The notes: generated from the letters alone by a model not told the origin. Counted from the first letter of the stretch, positions 1 through 8,937 are shown. The stretch is 64,000 nucleotides of DNA from Hyphomicrobiales bacterium (GCA_002869065.1 PKTR01000006.1:62001-126000), one strand, 5' to 3'. Numbers and translations are program-made.

Positions 1-35
1 ATGGTGAGCGAGATCGAGCGCTTCAGTTCGGTCAT
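1..35 (-). CDS. Start of a probable APC-family amino-acid permease (partial)
   Basis: Only the first 11 codons lie in the window (MTELKRSISLT), running off the left edge. The ATG at 35 is preceded by a near-perfect Shine-Dalgarno, GGAGGT, five bases upstream (plus-strand 41-46), which makes a real start likely. The peptide resembles the N-terminus of amino-acid permeases of the APC superfamily, which often begin with M-x-E-L-K-R-S-L/I-S-L before the first membrane helix. The family call rests on this short resemblance only. Confidence 0.35.
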   Translation of the reverse strand, partial: MTELKRSISLT

Positions 36-124
36 CTCGGACCTCCGTGCTGCTCACTCCCCGATGTGGTCATTCCGCCCCGGCAATGCCATGCGACATA
101 TGGGAAAATCGCAGGCCAGCGTGC

Positions 125-1015
125 TCAGAACCGGTAGCCGTGATGGTCGAGGAACGACTTCAGCGCCATCGGGAACGGCACGGTCGCGCGCATGTTTTCC
201 GCGCATTCGCCGAACAGCCCGGTGTCCTTGCAGACCTCGAAGCCGTCATCCTTGCCCGGCTTGTAGGCCTTCTGCATCGCCTGCCAGGCTTCGACTCCTT
301 CGCCGATCATCGATTTCGCCGCGATCCAGCCGGCAAAGAAGCCCGGCTGGAACTTGCCATCGTCCTGTCGCCAGCCTTCAAGTGCCTTCGCCCATTGCTT
401 CAGCTTTGGCTGGAAGCGCGGCTCGCGCGACACGTCGACGATCTTGCCGGCCTGTACCGACAGGATCTTCACCGGCGCGGCGCTGCAGGCGTAGCAGTCG
501 AAGGCATAGAGAAAATTCTGATCGGCGGCGACGAATTCGGCCCGGCCGTCGCCATCGGCGTCTTCCATGTAGTTGCCGCCGCCGTCCCATTCGCCCATGT
601 CGACCGAGTTCCAGCCGCCGGCCCTGTCGGCGGTGGCGATGACCACCTTGGTGCAGCAATGTGCGCCGCCGGAATAGCTCGAGAACACCACCTCGGGCAG
701 GTCGTTCGCCGCGTCGACTTCGATGACCTCCGCAACGCCCTGAACCCACTCGCCCGCCGAGACGCCTTCGGCTTCCAGAACCTTCTTGGAATCGACGAAG
801 ACATGCAGCACCGGGACGGTTTCCTCGTAGCCTTCCACGGTGCGTTTTTCGGTCCTGAGCGCCGCGGTGATGCGCCCTGACGTCACCATCGCCTGACGGT
901 GCTGGTCGTCGAGCGTTGCGGTCGGATAGGCGGGCTTTTCCTCGGCAAGGGCGGCAAAGGGCGCGATCAGGATGACGGCGATGGCCGTGGCGGCCCGGAA
1001 CAGATGGCGGTGCAT
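125..1015 (-). CDS. Secreted protein with a DxDGDG calcium-type motif, function unknown
   Basis: A 296-residue protein that begins with a clear Sec signal peptide (residues 1-24, ending ALA-EE), so it is probably periplasmic or secreted. Residues 152-160 read DADGDGRAE, the acidic loop seen in VCBS/FG-GAP and dockerin-like calcium-binding repeats. Several cysteines are paired (GGAHCCT near 117-123, CYAC, and two near the C-terminus) and may form disulfides. A GAGG Shine-Dalgarno lies about 6 bases before the ATG. It lies 89 bases upstream of, and on the same strand as, the permease start. I do not recognise a named family and propose no enzymatic role. Confidence 0.7.
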   Translation of the reverse strand: MHRHLFRAATAIAVILIAPFAALAEEKPAYPTATLDDQHRQAMVTSGRITAALRTEKRTVEGYEETVPVLHVFVDSKKVLEAEGVSAGEWVQGVAEVIEVDAANDLPEVVFSSYSGGAHCCTKVVIATADRAGGWNSVDMGEWDGGGNYMEDADGDGRAEFVAADQNFLYAFDCYACSAAPVKILSVQAGKIVDVSREPRFQPKLKQWAKALEGWRQDDGKFQPGFFAGWIAAKSMIGEGVEAWQAMQKAYKPGKDDGFEVCKDTGLFGECAENMRATVPFPMALKSFLDHHGYRF

Positions 1016-1188
1016 GGCATCCTCGTCTTACGCGGCAACCGATACCGGCCACTCCGGCGGCAATGTCGGCGCAGTCAATAATGTCCGCGCCGCCGAAAGC
1101 AGCCCGGATTACATCGCGCGTACCATATGCGATTTTCGGATCCGAAACACGTCTTCGCGACCGGAGCGTAGCGGGTCTCGCTGAACGA

Positions 1189-2802
1189 CTACGCTGAGCC
1201 GGGTGCAAGAAGCGAACCCAAGGCCGCGCGAGCGCTCTCGGCCGTGTCCGCGGACGAGCCCGAAGCGTCGATTTCCGCCCAGTCGAGTGCGCCGATATCG
1301 TAGCCGAGCTGCTGGCGGACGACGATGACGCCGGCATCCGACGCGTCGCCGGTGCGGCCGCCGACGCGCTCTTCGAGCACGCCTGCCGGCGCGGTGAGCC
1401 AAAGGCCGGCAAAGGGCGCCTCGACGGCTCCGGCAATACGGGCAACCGCGATCCGCTCTTCCGGATCGGCGAAGACGGCATCGATAATCACCGACTGGCC
1501 GGCGGCGAGCGCGGTACGCGCCTGGATCATCAGCCGGTGATAGACCTCGTCGGAGATTTCCCGTGCATAGGCCTCGGCCGGCAGGGGATCGGTCTCGGCA
1601 ACGCCGAACAGCGCCTTGCGCTCAACGTCGGTTCGAAGCACCACCGCGCCCGGCGCACGCCCGAGATCGGGGGCAATCGCCATGGCGAGCGTCGACTTTC
1701 CGGTCCCCGACAAGCCGCCGATGGCAATCAGTGCCGGAGCCGTCGGTTCGACGCATTTCTCGGCGGTGGTGAAATAGCGCAGCGCGTCGGCGATCACCGC
1801 TTTGCGTTCGGCATCGCCGGCAAAGGGCAGGCGGGCGGCGGTGACCTTGGCACGGATCGCGGCCCGGATCGCCATGAAGAAGGCGAGTGCGGCAATACCT
1901 TCGAGATGGTCGGCCTGATGGGTGAGGGCGAGGTAACGCACCATCAGCCGGTTGGCAGCCGCGCGGTCGCCCCGTTCCCACAGATCCATGATGAGGAAAC
2001 CTAGATCGTAGAGCACGTCGCCGGTGGCGATTCCGTCGTCGAACTCGATGGCGTCGAACAGGACCGGCGCGCCCTCGTCGAGCACGATGTTGCGCAGATG
2101 CGCGTCGCCATGACAGAGCCGGATATGGTTCATCCGCCCGCGCTGGGTGAGCAGCGGGGTGAGCCGGGAGAGCGTTTCGCGGCATTGCTCGGTCAGCGCA
2201 TGCACCCGCTCGAACGGAAACAGGTCGGGCCATTCGAGGAAGGCGGTCTGGTTCTGCTCGATATAGGTGGCGAGATCGGCAATCCAGGATTCCGCCTCGC
2301 GCGGGCCGGCGGCCTCGTGGGCACTGGCCATCATCGCAGCGAGCGCATCGATCATCGCGGCGTCGAACGGGCCGTTGCCGGCGATCCGGTCGAGCGTTTG
2401 CGCGGGGTCGAAGCGGCGCATGCGCACGGCGTACTCGATTGTCTCGCCGGCGCCATCGAGTTCCAGACGGCCGTCCGCTTCACGGGTGATTGCGACGACG
2501 CCCTGATAGATCGACGGGGCGTTCGGCCTGTTGCGCTCGATCTCGCGTTCGCACAGCTCCCGGCGGTGATCGAGATCGCCGAAATCGAGATAGGGGAAGC
2601 GCACCGCGCGCTTGACCTTGTAGGCAAGCGGCCCGGCAAGGAAGACGGCGGAGATTGCCGTGTCGACGCGTATGACGGCTTCATCGATGCCGTGGGTCGC
2701 CGGGTCGGCAAGAAAGCCGAACGTCGCATCCTGGTCGGCGACGATATGCGATGGGGCCGGATCGCCCTGCGGCGCGGCCGCACCCGTCCACTCTGTCGTC
2801 AT
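1189..2802 (-). CDS. Two-domain protein: aminoglycoside-phosphotransferase-like kinase fused to a P-loop ATPase
   Basis: A 537-residue protein with two nucleotide-binding parts. The N-terminal half has a protein-kinase-like APH fold signature: HGDAHLRN near residues 231-238 (catalytic loop) followed by FDAIEFDD near 249-256 (metal-binding Asp). The C-terminal part carries a Walker A motif, GLSGTGKST, near 363-371, and resembles the AAA/zeta-toxin-like small-molecule kinases. This fusion is known in proteobacteria as 'bifunctional aminoglycoside phosphotransferase/ATP-binding protein', with no settled substrate. GGAGG sits about 9 bases before the ATG. Antibiotic resistance should not be inferred from the APH label. 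Confidence 0.85.
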   Translation of the reverse strand: MTTEWTGAAAPQGDPAPSHIVADQDATFGFLADPATHGIDEAVIRVDTAISAVFLAGPLAYKVKRAVRFPYLDFGDLDHRRELCEREIERNRPNAPSIYQGVVAITREADGRLELDGAGETIEYAVRMRRFDPAQTLDRIAGNGPFDAAMIDALAAMMASAHEAAGPREAESWIADLATYIEQNQTAFLEWPDLFPFERVHALTEQCRETLSRLTPLLTQRGRMNHIRLCHGDAHLRNIVLDEGAPVLFDAIEFDDGIATGDVLYDLGFLIMDLWERGDRAAANRLMVRYLALTHQADHLEGIAALAFFMAIRAAIRAKVTAARLPFAGDAERKAVIADALRYFTTAEKCVEPTAPALIAIGGLSGTGKSTLAMAIAPDLGRAPGAVVLRTDVERKALFGVAETDPLPAEAYAREISDEVYHRLMIQARTALAAGQSVIIDAVFADPEERIAVARIAGAVEAPFAGLWLTAPAGVLEERVGGRTGDASDAGVIVVRQQLGYDIGALDWAEIDASGSSADTAESARAALGSLLAPGSA

Positions 2803-3013
2803 GGCGGGGCCTCCTCACGTGACGTCTGGCCGGGACGGTCTGCGTCTCCGGTGGCCGACGGGCCTGCGTAACATCCCGCACCTTCGCACAAGACTATGAA
2901 ATCAGGTAGCGTTGCGGTAAGGCGTTGATCAAGGTCAATGATCGGCGGGCCTTTTGTGCCACGCTTGATCGTTCGACAAAAAATCGAGGAACGCCGAACA
3001 AGAGGATACGACC

Positions 3014-3391
3014 ATGCCAAAGACGGGGCTTAAAAAAGTAAGACTGAATCTTGCGCGGACAAAAGAGTTTCCGGGCGGTTCCAGCCGTCATGGCTATGAA
3101 TTTACCGCGCCTCTGGACGATGCCGGGCACATTGACCCGACGGCCTGGAAGAAGGTTCGCGATCAATGCCGTGTTCGCCGCTTCTGGGCCGGCGAGGAAG
3201 AGGACATCGGCCATCTCGTACATCGCCCCGGCGGCAGCTGGGCGTTCCGCTACGATATCGATGGCGATGAAGACGACGAGGCCGGCTACAAGTTCGGCGA
3301 GCACCCGTTCCATCCCGGCGAATACGTTTCGATTCGCGATGAAGACGGCGACCTGCACACGTTCCAAGTGGTGACCGTCACCGAACTCTGA
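3014..3391 (+). CDS. Conserved hypothetical protein, 125 aa
   Basis: A soluble 125-residue protein with a basic N-terminal segment (KTGLKKVRLNLARTKEF) and an acidic middle and C-terminal half rich in D and E. There is no signal peptide or membrane segment. A GAGGA Shine-Dalgarno lies about 7 bases before the ATG. It stands alone between two minus- and plus-strand neighbours and is followed by two possible hairpins. It looks like one of the small conserved alphaproteobacterial hypotheticals; I cannot assign a function. Confidence 0.7.
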   Translation: MPKTGLKKVRLNLARTKEFPGGSSRHGYEFTAPLDDAGHIDPTAWKKVRDQCRVRRFWAGEEEDIGHLVHRPGGSWAFRYDIDGDEDDEAGYKFGEHPFHPGEYVSIRDEDGDLHTFQVVTVTEL

Positions 3392-3397
3392 TTCCAA

Positions 3398-3464
3398 AAC
3401 CCGGTGTCCCTCGGGTTCTGATTGCGCAGCCCGGTGTTCGATGAGGACGCCGGGTTTCGTGTTT
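3398..3464 (+). terminator. Tandem hairpins after the 125-aa gene
   Basis: Two related segments with a 30-base period (starting tctgatt at 3387 and 3417) each supply one arm of a hairpin: aacccg...cgggtt at 3398-3417 and cccggtg...cgccggg at 3430-3454, the latter followed by tttcgtgttt. The second is a plausible rho-independent terminator with an imperfect T tract. Because the repeats share the cccggtgt core, the arms could also pair alternatively. Confidence 0.4.
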
Positions 3465-3579
3465 CTGCGGTCGGGCGTTGGCGTGCGTTGAACACGTTTC
3501 CTTCGCGCACAAAAACCGATAGGGGTTTTCGACAGGCGGAAGGCTCCGCCAAACCCGAATTGCAGTCAGAGTGAGCATC

Positions 3580-5256
3580 ATGGCCGAGACGAGGAAAACC
3601 GGCGGCGAACTGGTCGTCGCGATGTTGGAGCGCAACGGAGTCGACCGGGTGTTCTGCGTGCCCGGCGAAAGCTATCTCGCCGTGCTCGACGCGCTGCACG
3701 ACAGCGATATCGAACTCACCCTGTGCCGTCAGGAAGGCGGCACCGCGATGATGGCGGAGGCCGACGGCAAGCTGACCGGCCGGCCCGGCATTTGCTTCGT
3801 CACCCGCGGTCCCGGCGCCACCAATGCGGCCGCCGGCGTGCACGTCGCCAAGCAGGACTCGACGCCGATGATCCTGTTCGTCGGCCAGATTGGCCGCGAT
3901 CACCGCGAGCGCGAAGCCTTCCAGGAAGTCGACTACCGGCAGATGTTCGGTCCGCTTGCCAAATGGGTGACCGAAATCGACAGCGCCGAACGGGTGCCCG
4001 AAATCATCGCCCGCGCCTTCACCGTCGCCATGTCGGGCCGGCCGGGACCGGTGGTGATCGCGCTGCCCGAGGACATGCTACGCGAAACCGCCGAGGTGCC
4101 GCTGCCGGCCCCTTCGGTCGTCGTTGAAGCCTCGCCGGGCGCCACCCAGATGGCCGATCTCGGCGAGCGTCTTGCCGCTGCCCGCGCGCCGATCGTCATT
4201 CTCGGCGGCAGCCGCTGGAACGAGGAGGCGCGCGCCGCCGTCACCCGCTTTGCCGAACGCTTCGACCTGCCGGTGACCTGCTCCTTCCGCCGCCAGATGC
4301 TGTTCGACCACGACCATCCGAACTATGCCGGCGATGTTGGCATCGGCATCAACCCGAAGCTCGCCGCGCGCATCCGCGACGCCGATCTGGTGCTGCTGCT
4401 CGGCGGCCGCATGTCGGAAATGCCGAGCCAGAGCTATACGCTGTTCGATATTCCCACGCCGCGCCAGCAGCTCGTGCATGTCCATGCCGATGCCGGCGAA
4501 CTCGGCCGCGTCTACCAGCCGGCGCTGGCGATCAATGCCTCGCCGGTGCAGTTCGCCGCCGCGCTCGACGATCTGGCGCCCGCCGCGCCGCCGTCATGGG
4601 GGGAGGCGACCCGCGCCGCCCGCGCCGATTTCGAGGCCTGGTCGACGCCGCCGGCGAACAATCCGGGCGACGTTCATATGGGACCGATAGTCAGCGCGCT
4701 GCGCGCCCGGCTCGACGACGAGACGCTGATAGCCAACGGCGCCGGCAACTACGCCACCTGGGTGCATCGTTTCTGGCGCTTCCGCCGGTTCAATACCCAG
4801 CTTGCTCCGACCTCGGGCTCGATGGGCTACGGCCTGCCGGGCGCAATTGCCGGCAAGCTGCGCTTTCCCGAGCGCAATGTCGTGGCCTTCATCGGCGACG
4901 GCTGCTTCCAGATGACCTGCCAGGAATTCGGCACGGCGGTGCAGGCGGGCGCGGCCATCGTAGTCGTCCTCGTCGACAACGGCATCTACGGCACGATCCG
5001 CATGCATCAGGAGAAGAATTATCCGGCCCGCGTCATCGCCACCGATCTGGTGAATCCGGACTTCGCCGCCTGGGCGCGCTCCTATGGCGGTCATGGCGAG
5101 ACGGTAACGAAGACGGACGAGTTCATGCCGGCCTTCGAGCGCGCGGTGGCAAGCGGCAAGCCGGCCATCCTGCATGTTCGCCTCGCACCCGAAGCGATCA
5201 CGCCGACAGCGACCCTGACCGGCCTGCGCAAGGCGGCACTCGCCGAAAAAGGATGA
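3580..5256 (+). CDS. Thiamine-diphosphate-dependent enzyme, acetolactate-synthase-like
   Basis: A 558-residue protein of the pyruvate oxidase/acetolactate synthase superfamily. It shows the N-terminal pyrimidine-binding domain (VPGESYLAVLDAL, then QEGGTAMMAEADG with the conserved Glu), a central FAD/ADP-like domain, and a C-terminal domain with the ThDP motif GDG...VDN (about 445-475, GDGCFQMTCQEF to DNGIYGTIR). It probably decarboxylates or ligates a 2-oxo acid. No small regulatory subunit is adjacent, so it is unlikely to be the biosynthetic IlvB. A GTG at 3571 could add three residues; neither start has a strong Shine-Dalgarno. The gene is monocistronic, ending at a terminator. Confidence 0.85.
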   Translation: MAETRKTGGELVVAMLERNGVDRVFCVPGESYLAVLDALHDSDIELTLCRQEGGTAMMAEADGKLTGRPGICFVTRGPGATNAAAGVHVAKQDSTPMILFVGQIGRDHREREAFQEVDYRQMFGPLAKWVTEIDSAERVPEIIARAFTVAMSGRPGPVVIALPEDMLRETAEVPLPAPSVVVEASPGATQMADLGERLAAARAPIVILGGSRWNEEARAAVTRFAERFDLPVTCSFRRQMLFDHDHPNYAGDVGIGINPKLAARIRDADLVLLLGGRMSEMPSQSYTLFDIPTPRQQLVHVHADAGELGRVYQPALAINASPVQFAAALDDLAPAAPPSWGEATRAARADFEAWSTPPANNPGDVHMGPIVSALRARLDDETLIANGAGNYATWVHRFWRFRRFNTQLAPTSGSMGYGLPGAIAGKLRFPERNVVAFIGDGCFQMTCQEFGTAVQAGAAIVVVLVDNGIYGTIRMHQEKNYPARVIATDLVNPDFAAWARSYGGHGETVTKTDEFMPAFERAVASGKPAILHVRLAPEAITPTATLTGLRKAALAEKG

Positions 5257-5274
5257 GTCTCTTATCCGGACAAT

Positions 5275-5310
5275 AAAAAACGCAGCCCGAAAGGCCGCGT
5301 TTTCTTTGTT
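5275..5310 (+). terminator. Rho-independent terminator after the ThDP enzyme gene
   Basis: The sequence aaaacgcagcc-cgaaa-ggccgcgtttt forms a stem with a short loop, followed by ctttgtttt. The A-rich 5' side means it could also act for minus-strand transcripts coming from the stress-protein gene. Confidence 0.75.
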
Positions 5311-5463
5311 TTCAGTTTGGTCGGCGCCGTTGTTGGCGGCTCATTTCAAGTCCATTGCAAATGGAGCTTGAAATTCCGTTCGTGTATTTCTCCCGGCTTC
5401 CAGCCGAAAGAGAAATTCACGAGCATCCGCAGGACGGGCGCATCGCGCCCTTGTGCTGCGAAA

Positions 5464-6291
5464 TTAATGCGCCATCAGCACCGGCACGGTCATCGAGCGC
5501 AGGAAGGTGCGCGTCGCGCCGCCGAGGATGAATTCGCGCATCCGGCTGTGCCCGTAGCCGCCCATCACGACCAGATCCATCGAATGATCGGCCACGTAGT
5601 TGAGCAGCGCGTCGCCGACGCCGGTCGGCGGGGCCGGGATCCGTTCGATCTCGACCTGCAGGCCGTGGCGGGCGAGGTAGAGCGCGATATCCGCGCCGGC
5701 TTCGCCTTCCGGCTTCTTGCCGTTTTCGACGATGACCACGGTCACGCTCTTGGCGAGCTCGAGCATCGGCAAGGCGGCATGAACCGCGCGGCTTGCCGTC
5801 CGTGATCCGTCCCATGCCACCATCGCCTTGCGGTCCACGAAGGACGGCTTGGAGACATACGGCACGAGCAGGATCGGCACGCCCGAATCGAACAGCGTCG
5901 CTTCGATCAGCGCTTCGCGCAACGGCTGCGGATGGTCCGGATCCTCCTGGCCGATGACCACGAGGTCGGTCAGCCGGGTGCGGGCGAGCAGGCCGCCCCA
6001 TGCGCCGTCACCGACGGAAACGATCGCTGTTTCGCCGTTGACGCCGCCAACACGCAGCTCTTCCTCGAACTGCTTCGCGCCGGCTTCCGCCTGTTCGCGC
6101 GCCTGCCGGATCGAGGCTTCGAGATAGTCGCCCGGTATCGGCGCGGTGACATAGCCCGGAACCACCGGTTCCACCATCGGAGCAAGGCCGGTGAGGTGCG
6201 CTCCCACGAAGCGGGAGATCTCAACGGCAATCTTCGGGGCAGGTCCTTCTGTCTTCAGGTCAAGAACGACCACAATGTCCTTAATAGCCAT
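5464..6291 (-). CDS. Universal stress protein with two UspA domains
   Basis: A 275-residue cytoplasmic protein made of two UspA-like halves (about 1-145 and 150-275). The second half keeps the ATP-binding signature GGYGHSRMREFILGGAT near residues 245-261; the first half lacks it. The chosen ATG (giving MAIKDIVVVLDLK) has GGAGGG about 7 bases upstream, so the longer open frame to 6477 is not used. A FixK/Fnr-type box lies 59 bases upstream of the start, consistent with microaerobic induction as seen for rhizobial Usp genes. Convergent with the ThDP enzyme gene. Confidence 0.9.
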   Translation of the reverse strand: MAIKDIVVVLDLKTEGPAPKIAVEISRFVGAHLTGLAPMVEPVVPGYVTAPIPGDYLEASIRQAREQAEAGAKQFEEELRVGGVNGETAIVSVGDGAWGGLLARTRLTDLVVIGQEDPDHPQPLREALIEATLFDSGVPILLVPYVSKPSFVDRKAMVAWDGSRTASRAVHAALPMLELAKSVTVVIVENGKKPEGEAGADIALYLARHGLQVEIERIPAPPTGVGDALLNYVADHSMDLVVMGGYGHSRMREFILGGATRTFLRSMTVPVLMAH

Positions 6292-6349
6292 GATCGGCCC
6301 TCCTCTCGTATCATCGGAATGATGATCCGACGAAAAGCATATGAGAACC

Positions 6350-6363
6350 TTGATTAAACGCAA
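6350..6363 (-). promoter_or_regulatory. FixK/Fnr-type box upstream of the universal stress gene
   Basis: Read on the minus strand the site is TTGC-GTTTAA-TCAA, which fits the FixK2-type consensus TTG(A/C)-N6-(T/G)CAA. Its far edge is about 72 bases, and its near edge 59 bases, upstream of the start codon. The match is real; its function is inferred. Confidence 0.4.
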
Positions 6364-6534
6364 GAATACCCTGCCAACATGGCGATTTTCCGGCTGTCGG
6401 CGGGGCTTTCGCGGACACTGGTTACCGGCGCGCTGAGACGCGCCCTCGCGAATCAGGAAAAGTGTTGCACGATGCAACGCTTCGTTGACATCTCAGACAC
6501 AAACTTCGCCGGATGCGGGTGGCATCGCAGCGCT

Positions 6535-7419
6535 TCACGCGGCGCGCGCGGTGCTCAGATTGTCGAGCGACATCGCGATGTGCTCGGCGAGCTTGATGTG
6601 CACCGGATGGGTCGCCGTGTGGCCCTTGATCAGCGCAATGTTGGTATGCGCGAGACGCGGGACGCCTTCCGCCGGTCCAAGCACCCGGAGATCGCCGTTG
6701 AGTGCGCTTTCCGGCAGGACGCCGACCGCAAGCCCGGCGGTGATCGCGCCGATCATGGCCGTAGCGCTGCCACTGACGAAGGCGATGCGGTAGGCGCGTC
6801 CATGGTCTTCGAGCGCCTGAATAGCCGCCCGGCGCCAGCAGCAGGTCGTCGGCCCGACCGCAAGCGGCAGCGGGTCGAGCAGATGCGTCATGTGCGTGTC
6901 GGACCCGAGGAAGAACAGCGGCTCGCTGCGGATGATCTGCGCGCGGTCGCCGAAGTCCCTGACCACGTCGCCATGGGTGACGATGCCGAGGTCGAGATCA
7001 CCCGCCTTCACCCGCCGGTTCACCTCGTTGCTCGACTGGCAGGTCATCGAGATTTCGAGGTTCGGATGGGTGCGCGCAAAGCCCGCGAAAATCCGCGGCA
7101 GCAGGCGCGGCGCGTAGTCGTCGGGGATGCCGATACGCACGAAGGTACGTTCCGTCTCGTCGGAAAAGGCGGTCAGCGTTTCCGCGTTGAGGGCGAGCAT
7201 CCGCCGCGCATAGTTGAGCAGGCGCTGGCCGTTGTCGGTCAGCCGCGACTGGCGGCCCTCACGCGCGAAGAGCGGCTTGCCGACGTTCTCTTCGAGCTTC
7301 TTCATCTGCAGGCTGACCGCCGATTGCGTCCGGTTGACCCGGTCGGCGGCCTGCGTGAACGAGCCGGCATCCGCAATCGCGACGAAGCTGGCCAATTGAT
7401 CGATATCGAGCGCGCGCAT
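6535..7419 (-). CDS. LysR-family transcriptional regulator
   Basis: A 294-residue LysR-type regulator. Residues 1-65 hold the winged helix-turn-helix (IDQLASFVAIADAGSFTQAA, then TQSAVSLQMKKLE), followed by the usual linker helix and a periplasmic-binding-like effector domain from about 90 onward. A CC pair (TTCCWRRAA) lies in the effector domain near 194. It is divergent from a DUF1127 gene across a 235-base A+T-richer gap. In Brucella and Agrobacterium the LysR protein VtlR activates DUF1127 small proteins, so local control of the neighbour is likely; orthology to VtlR is not established here. Confidence 0.9.
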   Translation of the reverse strand: MRALDIDQLASFVAIADAGSFTQAADRVNRTQSAVSLQMKKLEENVGKPLFAREGRQSRLTDNGQRLLNYARRMLALNAETLTAFSDETERTFVRIGIPDDYAPRLLPRIFAGFARTHPNLEISMTCQSSNEVNRRVKAGDLDLGIVTHGDVVRDFGDRAQIIRSEPLFFLGSDTHMTHLLDPLPLAVGPTTCCWRRAAIQALEDHGRAYRIAFVSGSATAMIGAITAGLAVGVLPESALNGDLRVLGPAEGVPRLAHTNIALIKGHTATHPVHIKLAEHIAMSLDNLSTARAA

Positions 7420-7654
7420 TGATGTTGTCCCATGAGCTTTTCTTATGGGTTAGATTAAAAACATTCGTTGGAATTATCAATAGCTGTCGCAGATACTGCA
7501 TTCATCGACGCGGCGCACTTGTCGCCGGTAGGGAGCGAACGGCCCCATCCGGCAGCGCCGCAAGGACCACGGCTTCTGAAATCGGCTCACGACGGGCTGG
7601 CCCGCAGTGTTTTGCGGGAACGGGGAAGGCGTGTCTTCTTGAGGAGGTTGGACG

Positions 7655-7972
7655 ATGAATATCGGTCTTCACGATACCCGCAACGACAGCCGGCGGATCT
7701 GGAACTCCCAGCGGATCGGCTACGCCTTTGTCGCCGCGGCAGGCACCGTGGCTCAGTTCGCGTCGAACTGGTGGAACCGTCGCAAGCTGCGCGCCCTCTA
7801 CGAGTTCAGCCCGCACGAACTCGCCGACATCGGCATCACCCGGCAGGATCTCGACGCGGCCTATTACGGCCCGGCCGAGATGAGCCCGGGCGCGATCCTG
7901 CGGCGGCGGGCGAACGACCGGCGCACCGCCGAACGCGATGCCCTGCGGGCACTGAACAAGCTCGGGCACTAG
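7655..7972 (+). CDS. DUF1127 (YjiS-like) small protein
   Basis: A 105-residue protein whose middle (NRRKLRALYEFSPHELADIG) is the DUF1127 signature: a basic helix, then x-L-x-x-L-s-x-h-x-L-x-D-I-G-l. Family members are often RNA- or phosphate-stress related in Rhizobiales, with Arg-rich DUF1127 proteins implicated in sRNA interaction. GAGGAGG lies about 7 bases before the ATG. The C-terminal 35 residues, rich in R, A and D, extend beyond the usual ~45-70 residue form. Divergent from the LysR gene, which probably controls it. Confidence 0.85.
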   Translation: MNIGLHDTRNDSRRIWNSQRIGYAFVAAAGTVAQFASNWWNRRKLRALYEFSPHELADIGITRQDLDAAYYGPAEMSPGAILRRRANDRRTAERDALRALNKLGH

Positions 7973-7983
7973 TTCAAGGCACG

Positions 7984-8025
7984 TTGCCGCATCCCGTTCT
8001 GGACGGCTGCGGGATGCCGCGGCAA
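7984..8025 (+). terminator. Stem-loop between DUF1127 and rsmE genes
   Basis: Arms ttgccg-catcccg and cgggatg-(gcc)-gcggcaa give 13 base pairs with a three-base bulge and a loop of about 13 bases, placed 12 bases after the DUF1127 stop, between convergent genes. There is no T tract, so it may stabilise or process the 3' end rather than terminate. Confidence 0.4.
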
Positions 8026-8068
8026 ACCTGACTGAAATGACGCGGCCCGTTCCCGGCGCTTCTCCTTC

Positions 8069-8815
8069 TCACCAATCGCCGAGGACGGACTGCACCACCG
8101 CAAGGGCTGCAACTGCTGCCGTATCCGCTCTCAGGATACGCGGCCCAAGCGGAATGGCGGAGACGAACGGCTGGGCACGCAACACCAGCCGTTCGTCTTT
8201 CGAAAACCCGCCTTCGGGACCGATCAGCACCGCCAGCGGCCCGCGCGGCAGCTCGGCAAGGATCGGGATCGGGTTCATCTCGTCGTCGCGCTCGTCGCAG
8301 AACAGTAGGCGCCGCCCCGGCTCTCGCCCCGGCCATTTCTCGATCAGATCGGCAAGCGCCGCTGGCTCGCGCACTTGCGGGATCGCGAGGATGCCGCATT
8401 GCTCGGCCGCCTCGATCGCGTTCGACTGCATGCGCTCGGTGTTCACCCGGCCCGCCTGTGTGTGCTGAGTCATCACCGGCTGCAGCACGCCGGCGCCCAT
8501 CTCCACCGCCTTCTGCACCATGTAGTCGAGCCGCGCATGCTTCAGCGGCGCGAACAGATAGTGCAGGTCGGAGGGCGGCGTCTGCTCGCGCGTCTGCTCG
8601 ACCATGGCGACGACGCAGTGCTTGCGGCTCATTTCTTCGAGCCGCGCGAGCCACTCGCCGTCGCGCCCGTTGAACATCAGCAACTCGCTGCCCTCGCTCA
8701 TGCGCAGCACGTTGCCGAGATAGTTCGCCTGGCCCTTGTCGAGCTCGATGCGGGCGCCCGCATTGAGCGTCTGGCGCACGAAAAGCCGCTGCATGCGGAA
8801 AGCGTAGCGAGGCAT
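8069..8815 (-). CDS. rsmE: 16S rRNA (uracil1498-N3)-methyltransferase RsmE
   Basis: A 248-residue SPOUT-superfamily enzyme that uses S-adenosylmethionine to methylate N3 of U1498 in 16S rRNA of the small subunit. The N-terminal PUA-like part ([15 protein letters not shown]) is followed by the SPOUT knot, with [12 protein letters not shown] near 200-211 and the C-terminal [13 protein letters not shown] signature that forms the cofactor pocket. The start with [13 protein letters not shown] matches the typical N-terminus of alphaproteobacterial RsmE. Divergent from xseA. Confidence 0.95.
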   Translation of the reverse strand: MPRYAFRMQRLFVRQTLNAGARIELDKGQANYLGNVLRMSEGSELLMFNGRDGEWLARLEEMSRKHCVVAMVEQTREQTPPSDLHYLFAPLKHARLDYMVQKAVEMGAGVLQPVMTQHTQAGRVNTERMQSNAIEAAEQCGILAIPQVREPAALADLIEKWPGREPGRRLLFCDERDDEMNPIPILAELPRGPLAVLIGPEGGFSKDERLVLRAQPFVSAIPLGPRILRADTAAVAALAVVQSVLGDW

Positions 8816-8937
8816 TTATCCTGTCCCCGAAAGTCTGCCGGCCAGTCGGTGCGGATCGCCGGTGCTGACCGTGTTGCCTGTTCTTGACCTTGTGTCGGCC
8901 GTTATGCCTCCTTGTGCGTCGAAAAGGAGACCAAGGC

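Noticed and set aside
1-642. Plus-strand frame starting at the first base
   Set aside because: From about codon 42 it is antisense to the secreted-protein gene, with R/S/P-rich composition. The opposite strand has a better start at position 35.
1189-2802. Considered as an antibiotic-resistance aminoglycoside phosphotransferase
   Set aside because: Only the fold signature is shared. The fusion with a P-loop ATPase and the housekeeping context do not support a resistance role.
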